DNA of 8,342 nt, from contig PUNR01000253.1 in NCBI GenBank assembly GCA_003551805.1, positions 1 to 8,342 on the forward strand. The letters run 5' to 3'. This document shows, in pieces, positions 1 through 5,464 of this stretch. How positions within the stretch are numbered: the stretch's first letter is position 1; each line of letters starts with the position of its first letter. The stretch comes from Loktanella sp. GTDB lineage: Bacteria; Pseudomonadota; Alphaproteobacteria; Rhodobacterales; Rhodobacteraceae. The translations under genes were made by a program, and so were the position numbers. A model generated the notes under the pieces. It was not told where the DNA came from. It saw only the letters and a list, made by a program, of their open reading frames with translations, and did not search any database.

Positions 1-633
1 ATTCAGCCCGTTCCATTCGGCAATAGACGTGACCGGCACGTTGTAAAGCCGCGCGATGGAAAAGGCGGTTTCACCGCGCACGACCTGATGGCGGATCGGT
101 TCCGCACCCGATGCAGTGGGTGCGGGTGGTGGCGCAGCAGCAGGCGTGGCAGCAGCGCCACCACCTGCAGGTGCAAGCGCGGTCGAGGTGATCGGCCCGC
201 CAGCAGCATCGGCACGGTCCAACGCAGATGTGGCCACGGCTGCGACATCAAACGGTTGTTGGGTGCTTACAGGCGCCATGCCCGCAGGATCGGCAACACG
301 GCTTGGCAAAGCGATGATTTCATCGCGGCGCAAAAGCGCATCTGCGTCGACCCCGTTGTAAAGCGCCAGTTCGTTGGCATCGAGCCCAAGGCGGCCTGCG
401 ATGCTGCGGATCGTATCATCGCGCTGTGCAACGACGACCTGATAATTGGGATAAGAAATCACACCACGGTCGTCGGGGCGGGGCCTGTCGGCCACTTGTT
501 GCACTGCAGATGCCGTGCTGAACCCGTTGCCCAAATCGCGCAGATCCGCGTCCATGCCCTGACAGGCTGCCAAAGCAGTCACTGCCACGCCGGTCAGCAA
601 AAATGTCCTGATGGTGCGCTGCCCTTGGGCCAT
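1..633 (-). CDS. NlpD/EnvC-like LysM lipoprotein (probable M23 family), 3' end outside window
   Basis: This is an open frame of 211 codons with no stop before the window edge, so it is partial. It starts at ATG 631-633 with a strong AAGGAG (641-646) seven bases upstream. Residues 1-24 form a lipoprotein signal: basic start, hydrophobic core (FLLTGVAVTALAAC) and lipobox L21-A22-A23-C24. Position +2 is Gln, which by the E. coli rule favours outer-membrane sorting. A first LysM-like domain spans about 64-110 (YQVVVAQRDDTIRSIAGRLG, then LYNGVDADALLRRDEIIALP). An Ala/Pro/Gly-rich linker covers about 111-178, and a second LysM starts at about 181 (HQVVRGETAFSIARLYNVP...EWNGLN). LysM domains bind peptidoglycan. 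Lipoproteins of this layout behind surE-pcm usually end in an M23 metallopeptidase-like domain, often degenerate, that activates amidases at division. That domain lies outside the window, so the family call is inferred from layout and context. The gap from the pcm stop is 62 bases, and the gene is likely cotranscribed with it. Confidence 0.85.
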   Translation of the reverse strand, partial: MAQGQRTIRTFLLTGVAVTALAACQGMDADLRDLGNGFSTASAVQQVADRPRPDDRGVISYPNYQVVVAQRDDTIRSIAGRLGLDANELALYNGVDADALLRRDEIIALPSRVADPAGMAPVSTQQPFDVAAVATSALDRADAAGGPITSTALAPAGGGAAATPAAAPPPAPTASGAEPIRHQVVRGETAFSIARLYNVPVTSIAEWNGLN

Positions 634-695
634 TTTACCGCTCCTTGTGCCAGGTCGTCCCTTACAGCCGGGGCGATCCCATATTTTGTGTCAGT

Positions 696-1337
696 TTACT
701 CTTTTCCGAGCCCCTCTAGCAAGGGCACAAACCTGACAGCGCGCAATTCGTCGTATTCATAGCCGGTGTCAAGTCTTGTCACGCGGATCAGGCTTTGCAC
801 GGCGTCAGATTGCCCGACCGGCAGCACCATGATCCCGCCTACCCGCAATTGTGCCAACAGCGGACCTGGCGGGTCTTCGGCAGCAGCGGTCAGCAGGATG
901 CGGTCGAACGGGGCCTGATCCGGCAGGCCATAACTGCCATCGGCGGTAAATGTGGTGATATTGGCAATCTGGTTCTGGGCGAACACGGCGCGGGCCTTTT
1001 CGACCAGACTGCGGTAGCGGTCGATCGTATAAACACGGCGGGCCAGTTTGCTAAGGATTGCGGCCTGATAGCCGGACCCTGTCCCGATCTCGAGCACCTT
1101 GTCGCGCGGGTTGACGCCAAGCGCCTGTGTCATCAACCCAACCACGGATGGCTGCGAAATCGTCTGGCCGCAGGCAATCGGCAGGGGCATGTCTTCGTAG
1201 GCACGTTCCGAAAAGATGCCGCGCACATAATCGGCACGGTCGACCTGTTCCATCGCGGTTAATACGCGGGCGTCGGTGACACCCTTGCTGCGCAGGGAAT
1301 AAAGAAATTGCATCTTGGTGTCCGCGTCAAACGTCAC
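696..1337 (-). CDS. pcm: Protein-L-isoaspartate O-methyltransferase
   Basis: This 213-residue protein has the usual length of bacterial PCMT. It transfers methyl from S-adenosylmethionine to isoaspartyl residues formed by ageing of Asn/Asp, which starts their repair in the cytoplasm. Visible motifs are the substrate-site signature GQTISQPSVV (57-66, with S61), the SAM-binding motif I VLEIGTGSGYQ (81-91), an acidic strand end TIDR after it, and the C-terminal family signature VRFVPLLEG (201-209). The start is GTG at 1335-1337. It shares the four bases GTGA with the end of surE, so translation is probably coupled to surE. The stop is TAA at 696-698. The assignment is firm. Nothing suggests truncation. 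Confidence 0.96.
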   Translation of the reverse strand: MTFDADTKMQFLYSLRSKGVTDARVLTAMEQVDRADYVRGIFSERAYEDMPLPIACGQTISQPSVVGLMTQALGVNPRDKVLEIGTGSGYQAAILSKLARRVYTIDRYRSLVEKARAVFAQNQIANITTFTADGSYGLPDQAPFDRILLTAAAEDPPGPLLAQLRVGGIMVLPVGQSDAVQSLIRVTRLDTGYEYDELRAVRFVPLLEGLGKE

Positions 1338-2119
1338 TTCAGCGCCTCTTGTAGGGGGGACAGCATTGCGCTGTCCGTCAGATCCGCCCGCATTGGCGTG
1401 ACCGAGATGTATCCGTCAAGATTGACCGCCGCATCAGACCCCGGTGCTGTCGGCACATCCTGCGCGCCGCCGCGCACCCAAAGAAAGCGTCGCCCGCTGG
1501 GGGATGTCTGCGCCTCAGCGGAAAAATGGGTGCCACGCCGGAACCCCTGCGGCGCGGCTTTGATACCTTTGACGGCATCTGCGGCAACGGGGGGGAAGTT
1601 AACGTTGTAGAACAGCCGATAGTCGGCGTCGTCCCAAAGTGAGCTTTGCAACAATTTGCGCACCACATCGGCGCCATGTTTCGCCGCAGCTTCGAACGGG
1701 TCATCAAGGTCTTTGTTGGCGGGGCCAAAGTACTGCGACAGGGCGATGGCGGGCAAACCCTGGAGGGCGGCTTCCATCGCGCCACCGATCGTGCCGGAGT
1801 AAAGCGTGTTTTCAGCAGCGTTATTGCCGCGGTTGACACCGGACAGCACCAGATCGGGGCGCGCATCGGTCATCACATCGTAAAGCCCCGCAATCACGCA
1901 ATCTGCGGGCGAGCCTTCGGCGGCAAAGCGGCGCGGCGCGAGTTCCGCGATCATCGTGGGGTGGGTATAGCTGATGCAATGGCCCACGCCTGATTGTTCA
2001 AAAGCAGGGGCGACGGTCCAGACTTCACCTTTGGGGCCTGCGATATCATGCGCGATCTGCGTCAGCACCTTCAGCCCGGGTGCGTTGATGCCGTCGTCGT
2101 TCGTGATCAGTATGCGCAT
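1334..2119 (-). CDS. surE: 5'/3'-nucleotidase SurE
   Basis: This 261-residue protein starts MRILITNDDG, the invariant SurE N-terminus. SurE is a metal-dependent phosphatase acting on nucleoside 5'- and 3'-monophosphates, and in some species on short polyphosphate. It is linked to stationary-phase survival in E. coli. Metal and active-site residues are present: D8 and D9 in NDDG, S43 in EQSGVGHCIS, and N96 in VLSGVNRGNN, followed by YSGTIGGAMEA (108-117). I chose ATG 2117-2119 because the conserved N-terminus begins there and AAAGGG (2126-2131) lies six bases upstream. An in-frame TTG at 2141-2143 would add eight residues not seen in the family. The 3' end overlaps pcm by 4 bases. Upstream is a 97-base gap after the SDR gene that holds a perfect hairpin (2134-2157). 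Confidence 0.96.
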   Translation of the reverse strand: MRILITNDDGINAPGLKVLTQIAHDIAGPKGEVWTVAPAFEQSGVGHCISYTHPTMIAELAPRRFAAEGSPADCVIAGLYDVMTDARPDLVLSGVNRGNNAAENTLYSGTIGGAMEAALQGLPAIALSQYFGPANKDLDDPFEAAAKHGADVVRKLLQSSLWDDADYRLFYNVNFPPVAADAVKGIKAAPQGFRRGTHFSAEAQTSPSGRRFLWVRGGAQDVPTAPGSDAAVNLDGYISVTPMRADLTDSAMLSPLQEALK

Positions 2120-2125
2120 TTCGTG

Positions 2126-2131
2126 CCCTTT
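2126..2131 (-). promoter_or_regulatory. Ribosome binding site of surE (AAAGGG)
   Basis: AAAGGG on the minus strand sits 6 bases before ATG 2117-2119. It supports that start over the in-frame TTG at 2141-2143, which would place this site inside the coding region. It lies 2 bases downstream of the 8-bp hairpin at 2134-2157. Confidence 0.65.
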
Positions 2132-2133
2132 GT

Positions 2134-2157
2134 TGCTCGCCAATACCTAGGCGAGCA
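2134..2157 (-). repeat. Perfect 8-bp hairpin just upstream of the surE ribosome binding site
   Basis: On the minus strand TGCTCGCC (2157-2150), loop TAGGTATT (2149-2142) and GGCGAGCA (2141-2134) form a perfect, GC-rich 8-bp stem. The 3' arm ends two bases before the surE AAAGGG. No T-run follows, so it does not look like an intrinsic terminator. In the transcript it would be a stable stem in the SDR-surE spacer. It could protect or delimit mRNA ends, or affect access to the surE ribosome binding site. The pairing is directly visible; any function is inferred. Confidence 0.6.
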
Positions 2158-2216
2158 GGCAGGGGGCGGCAAGCCGCAGAACCGCGCTGTGGGCTTTTGT
2201 GACCCAAACGCCCCAG

Positions 2217-2861
2217 CTAGCGCGGCATAATGTCCAGTAACAGGCGTGCGGCCTCGGCTGCGGGATCAGCCAGCGGGCTGCGGTCTTCGCCGGGATAAAA
2301 ACGCGCACGGGTGGCAGTGGGCATCGGCGCAGGCGTCACGATCTGCACATTCGGGCCGGTTTTGCGGCTTTCGGCCTGCCAAGATTGTGCCAGCGCGATC
2401 TGCGCCGCCTTGGTCGCGCCGTAAGCGCCGAAAAACTGCTGGCCAGCGCGGGGATCGTCAAAGAATACCGCCTGACCGGTCTGACCCAGCAAGGGGCTGA
2501 CATAGGCGATCAGACGGGCTGTCGCCTCGACGTTGATGGACAGGGATTTGGTCAGGTCTTTGGGGCCAATGTGACCGGTCGGCGCAAGAGGGGCTGCATG
2601 AATCGCCGTGTGCAGCCACAGGTCCAGCTTGCCCCAGCGGTCAAAGATGCCACGGCATAACTGCTGCATGGCAGCATCGACGGTGATGTCCATCGGCGCG
2701 AGCGTGGCAGACCCGCCCACAGCCTGAATAGCATCGTCGAGTTCTTCCAGACCGCCAACGGTCTTGGCGACGGCGATGATGTGATGGGTGGGGGCCAATG
2801 CGCGGGCCAATGCCGCGCCAAGGCCGCGCGATGCGCCTGTGATCAATGCAATCTGTGTCAT
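2217..2861 (-). CDS. YciK-like short-chain dehydrogenase/reductase with altered active site
   Basis: This 214-residue, single-domain Rossmann protein belongs to the short-chain dehydrogenase (SDR) family. The nucleotide-binding glycine motif TGASRGLG is at 8-15, the structural D58-I is in place, N110 sits in the SINVEAT helix, and the YxxxK pair is Y147/K151 (AYGATKAAQIA). Two hallmarks deviate. The NNAG motif reads HTAIHA (84-89). The strand that normally carries the catalytic serine reads AVFFDDPRAG (131-140), with Asp in the serine region. The C-terminal part (PAPMPTATRARFYPGED) resembles the PGGTRTAMRASAFP region of E. coli YciK as I recall it, so a YciK-like relation is likely. Substrate is unknown and activity may be reduced or absent. 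The start is ATG 2859-2861, with no recognisable Shine-Dalgarno before it (minus-strand ACACACCGCCGCC). The stop is TAG. It lies 41 bases after the small PilP-like gene. Confidence 0.9.
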   Translation of the reverse strand: MTQIALITGASRGLGAALARALAPTHHIIAVAKTVGGLEELDDAIQAVGGSATLAPMDITVDAAMQQLCRGIFDRWGKLDLWLHTAIHAAPLAPTGHIGPKDLTKSLSINVEATARLIAYVSPLLGQTGQAVFFDDPRAGQQFFGAYGATKAAQIALAQSWQAESRKTGPNVQIVTPAPMPTATRARFYPGEDRSPLADPAAEAARLLLDIMPR

Positions 2862-2902
2862 GGCGGCGGTGTGTGACGAAGCTGCGCCCGCGTCAAGAGG
2901 GA

Positions 2903-3166
2903 TCAGTCGCGCGGCGGCAGTCGCATCGCCAAAGTTCGCCCGTCGGCCCCTGTGACCAGCACCTGCGATTCACCAATGGCGGTGGCCGTCACGCCAAGGG
3001 CCTGCGTTCCGGGCACAATGCGCGCGACTTGCCCGTTGGCAGCCCGGATCAGGGCGGCAGGGCCTTCGGATGTTGTAAAAAGACCAATCAGCGTCAGGCT
3101 GTTGAGGTCCAGAACATCAGGCGTGGTCGCCTGTGCCTCGGCTAGCGTCGGGTCTGGTTGGGACAT
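2903..3166 (-). CDS. Small PilP/GspC-like protein, function unknown
   Basis: This is an 87-residue soluble protein with no signal peptide or membrane segment. The first 20 residues are polar and Pro/Thr/Asp-rich, probably disordered. They are followed by a compact beta-rich segment at 21-84: LNSLTLIGLF, AALIRAANGQVARIVPG, VTATAIGESQVLVTGADGR, AMRLPP. The rhythm of 'LxLIGxF ... ALIRxxxGxVxRVxxG ... VxAIGxxxVxV' is like the homology-region domain of type IV pilus PilP and type II secretion GspC, to which such short alphaproteobacterial proteins are sometimes assigned. No pilus or secretion genes lie nearby, so the pilus role is doubtful. The start is ATG 3164-3166 with only a weak AG-rich stretch (GTAGAG) before it. 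The gene comes after two terminators behind purF and before the SDR gene, so it may head its own transcript. Coding status is well supported by codon pattern and position; the function is not. Confidence 0.72.
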   Translation of the reverse strand: MSQPDPTLAEAQATTPDVLDLNSLTLIGLFTTSEGPAALIRAANGQVARIVPGTQALGVTATAIGESQVLVTGADGRTLAMRLPPRD

Positions 3167-3215
3167 TATAACTCTACTGCACGTTTCTGGTTCCCTGCCA
3201 AATGTCAGGAAACCG

Positions 3216-3248
3216 AAAAAAACAAAAGCAGGTAGTCAAAACCACCTG
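3216..3248 (-). terminator. Second intrinsic terminator behind purF
   Basis: On the minus strand CAGGTGG (3248-3242), loop TTTTGA and CTACCTG (3235-3229) form a 7-bp stem with one G-U pair. It is followed by C, TTTT, G, TTTTTTT (3228-3216). The long T-rich tract makes this the stronger of the two hairpins downstream of purF. Confidence 0.75.
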
Positions 3249-3260
3249 TGCAACCGGCGC

Positions 3261-3284
3261 AAAACCGCCCTTGTGACGGGGCGG
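3261..3284 (-). terminator. Intrinsic terminator-like hairpin directly after purF stop
   Basis: On the minus strand CCGCCC (3284-3279), an 8-base loop and GGGCGG (3270-3265) form a perfect 6-bp GC stem that begins at the base after the purF TAG (3285-3287). Only four T follow (3264-3261), so termination here may be partial. The second hairpin at 3216-3248 would back it up. Confidence 0.65.
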
Positions 3285-4754
3285 CTATTCGGCGGCTGTC
3301 TTGGTCTGGAAACCCTGTTCGATCATATCCGATGGGGCCACGGGATATTCCCCCGAAAAACAAGCGTCGCAATAGGCAGGGCTTTTGGGGTCGCGGCCTT
3401 TCGCTTCGCCGACAGCACGGTATAGCCCGTCAAGCGAGATGAATTTCAGACTGTCCACACCGATATGCACACGCATTTCTTCCTCGGTCATTGTGGCGGC
3501 CAGCAATTTGTCGCGCTGCGGCGTGTCCACACCATAAAAACAAGGCCAAGCCGTGGGTGGGGACGCGATCCGGAAATGCACTTCGGCAGCGCCGGCATCA
3601 AGAATCATATCCTTGATCTTCTGGCTGGTGGTGCCACGCCCCACGCTGTCATCGACCAGAATGATCCGCTTGCCGCGCACCAGCGCGCGGTTCACGTTCA
3701 GCTTGAGCCGCACGCCCATGTTGCGGATCTGTTCGGACGGTTCGATGAAGGTCCGGCCCATATACTGGTTGCGGATGATCCCCATCGCATAAGGAATTCC
3801 CGATTGCAGGGAATAGCCGATGGCCGCAGGTGTGCCGCTGTCGGGAACAGGGCAGACCAGATCGGCGTCAACCGGGGCTTCCTTGGCGAGTTCGCGGCCA
3901 ATGTTTTCGCGTGTTTCGTAAACTGACCGGTCGCCAAGGATCGAATCGGGGCGGCTGAAATAGACATGTTCAAAGATGCAGAAACGCGATTTGGCAGGGC
4001 GGAATGGGAAATGGCTTTGCACACCCTTGTCGCTGATGACCACCATTTCGCCCGGTGCGATATCGCGGATGAATTCCGCGCCAATAATATCCAGCGCACA
4101 GGTTTCCGACGACAGCACCCAGCCGTCACCCAACTGGCCCAGCACCAATGGGCGCACACCCAACGGATCACGGCAGCCGATCAGTTTGCTGCGGGTCATG
4201 GCAACAATGGAAAATGCACCTTCGACTTTGCGCAGGGCTTCTTCCATACGGTCGGGAATCGTGCGGCCCATCGACCGTGCCATCAGGTGGATGATACATT
4301 CACTGTCCGACGAGCTTTGGAAAATCGACCCCCGTTCGATCAGTTCTTTGCGTAATGCCAGCGCGTTGGTGATATTGCCGTTATGCGCAATTGCAGCACC
4401 ACCCATGGAAAATTCGCCAAAGAACGGCTGCACATCGCGGATCGCGGTCTGGCCTTTCGATCCGGCAGTAGAATAACGCACGTGCCCAATCCCGATACTG
4501 CCGGGCAGGGTTTCCATGACCTTTTGATTGGTGAAGTTGTCGCGCACCAGACCCATGCGGCGGGCCTGATGAAAGCCGCTGTCAAGATCATGGGTGACGA
4601 TGCCGCCCGCCTCTTGGCCGCGGTGTTGCAGCGCGTGCAGGCCAAGTGCGACGAAGTTGGACGCGTCGGTTACGCCGACAACGCCAAAGACGCCACATTC
4701 CTCCCGCAGTTTATCGTCGTCATAGGGATGGGCAGGCAGGTCTTTGCAGGACAA
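3285..4754 (-). CDS. purF: Amidophosphoribosyltransferase (glutamine PRPP amidotransferase)
   Basis: This 489-residue enzyme makes 5-phosphoribosylamine from PRPP and glutamine, the first committed step of purine synthesis, in the cytoplasm. The N-terminal Ntn-hydrolase glutaminase domain has the nucleophile C20 in EECGVFGV, so a 19-residue propeptide is probably cleaved. HVRYST (91-96), NGN (125-127) and SSDSE (148-152) also belong to it. The phosphoribosyltransferase domain carries the PRPP loop IILVDDSVGRGTT (364-376). C259, C405, C462 and C465 match the 4Fe-4S ligands of the Bacillus-type enzyme. The start is TTG at 4752-4754 with GGAG seven bases upstream. Between the in-frame stop at 4815-4817 and C20 there is no ATG or GTG, so a rare TTG start is nearly forced. 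The start lies inside a 9-bp inverted repeat (4753-4790). It follows cvpA, the classic partner, and is closed by two terminators. Confidence 0.97.
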   Translation of the reverse strand: MSCKDLPAHPYDDDKLREECGVFGVVGVTDASNFVALGLHALQHRGQEAGGIVTHDLDSGFHQARRMGLVRDNFTNQKVMETLPGSIGIGHVRYSTAGSKGQTAIRDVQPFFGEFSMGGAAIAHNGNITNALALRKELIERGSIFQSSSDSECIIHLMARSMGRTIPDRMEEALRKVEGAFSIVAMTRSKLIGCRDPLGVRPLVLGQLGDGWVLSSETCALDIIGAEFIRDIAPGEMVVISDKGVQSHFPFRPAKSRFCIFEHVYFSRPDSILGDRSVYETRENIGRELAKEAPVDADLVCPVPDSGTPAAIGYSLQSGIPYAMGIIRNQYMGRTFIEPSEQIRNMGVRLKLNVNRALVRGKRIILVDDSVGRGTTSQKIKDMILDAGAAEVHFRIASPPTAWPCFYGVDTPQRDKLLAATMTEEEMRVHIGVDSLKFISLDGLYRAVGEAKGRDPKSPAYCDACFSGEYPVAPSDMIEQGFQTKTAAE

Positions 4755-4790
4755 GGGGCAACTCCGAATCCGAGTGGGTGATTGCCCCTT
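4753..4790 (-). promoter_or_regulatory. Hairpin enclosing purF ribosome binding site and start codon
   Basis: On the minus strand AAGGGGCAA (4790-4782), a 20-base loop and TTGCCCCTT (4761-4753) form a perfect 9-bp stem. The Shine-Dalgarno GGAG (4765-4762) is the last four bases of the loop. The whole 7-base spacer and the first two bases of the TTG start (4754-4753) lie in the 3' arm. If it folds in the mRNA, initiation of purF would be masked. The geometry is seen in the sequence. A regulatory role (RNA switch or protein-bound leader), or a DNA operator, is inference. Confidence 0.55.
4762..4765 (-). promoter_or_regulatory. Ribosome binding site of purF (GGAG)
   Basis: GGAG on the minus strand lies 7 bases before the TTG at 4752-4754. 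It supports that codon as the purF start. It is in the loop of the hairpin at 4753-4790, directly next to the 3' arm. Confidence 0.6.
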
Positions 4791-4865
4791 CCTTAGTCGC
4801 TGTCTGGCGCAGTGTCACGAAACGATCATGCCCCCCCGCCGTTTTGCGCCGCCCTAAGTGCTCAA

Positions 4866-5438
4866 TTATTGTTCAACAGTGACAGGTGCGCCGCAATTGC
4901 CGACCAGGTTCTGGTATTGGCCGGTGATCCAGCCCAGTGCCTGTTCGGGATTTTGCGCTTCGATCCGGGCGGTCAGTTGCGCAAACACACCGGCAGAACG
5001 GCTGTTATCCACCATCGCGACCTGTTGTGCGGCAAAGATCGTGTCGTAGACAAAAAACGCCACAGCGACCAGCAGGATGCCGCGCAGCACGCCAAAGAAA
5101 AAACCAAGCCCCTGATCAACCCCGCCAATGGCGGATCGTTGCACGGCACCCGAAAACAGCGGGGTAAAGATCGACACCACGATCAGCGCGATGGCAAAGA
5201 CCGCTGCAAAGGCCGCAATGATCGCCAGTTCACAGCTGTCACCGATAAAATCGCCGATAATCGGGATTTGCCGCACCAGCGGTTCGACCTGCGGGGCAAA
5301 GATAAAGGCGACAACTGCCGCGCCGATCCAGCCCAGAATGGCCAATGCTTCGCGGACAAGGCCGCGGCTGTAGGCCAGCACCCCTGAAAGCAGCACAATG
5401 ATCGCCACGCCTGCGTCAACGAGTGTAAAACCGTCCAT
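4866..5438 (-). CDS. cvpA: CvpA family inner-membrane protein
   Basis: This 190-residue protein has four predicted membrane segments: about 8-26, 31-48, 70-94 and 109-130. They are followed by a soluble C-terminal tail of about 60 residues. The family signature is visible: a first helix starting VDAGVAIIVLLSGVLAYSRG, then REALAILGWIGA, and later SAIGGVDQGLGFFFGVLRG (102-120). CvpA in E. coli was found as a factor for colicin V production and lies upstream of purF. Later work in other enterobacteria tied it to envelope and bile-salt tolerance, but its biochemical role is unsettled. The start is ATG 5436-5438 with AGGAG (5448-5452) nine bases upstream. It lies 26 bases after radA and 111 bases before the purF start, and is probably cotranscribed with both. 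Confidence 0.93.
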   Translation of the reverse strand: MDGFTLVDAGVAIIVLLSGVLAYSRGLVREALAILGWIGAAVVAFIFAPQVEPLVRQIPIIGDFIGDSCELAIIAAFAAVFAIALIVVSIFTPLFSGAVQRSAIGGVDQGLGFFFGVLRGILLVAVAFFVYDTIFAAQQVAMVDNSRSAGVFAQLTARIEAQNPEQALGWITGQYQNLVGNCGAPVTVEQ

Positions 5439-5464
5439 GGTCTGTCTCTCCTGCTTTTGACGCG

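Noticed and set aside
88..762. A 224-codon plus-strand open frame opposite the LysM lipoprotein gene
   Set aside because: The minus strand carries a lipobox, two LysM domains and a strong ribosome binding site. The plus-strand product looks like antisense noise and runs into the 3' end of pcm.
2166..2177. Inverted repeat GCGGC-AA-GCCGC in the SDR-surE gap as a terminator
   Set aside because: The loop would be two bases, and there is no T-run on either strand, so no credible terminator.
3163..3168. TATAAT on the minus strand as a -10 box
   Set aside because: It overlaps the ATG of the small gene (TATAATG), so a transcript from it would begin inside the coding region, and no -35-like hexamer stands 16-18 bases upstream.
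3170..3201. TTGGCA with TAGAGT 19 bases on, as promoter of the small gene on the minus strand
   Set aside because: The position behind the terminators is attractive, but the spacing is long and the -10 matches only four of six bases, so it is too weak to annotate.
4789..4817. GTGACA and TAAGGA spaced by 17 bases on the minus strand as a purF promoter
   Set aside because: The -35-like half is good but the -10-like half is poor. purF may simply be read from the cvpA transcript.
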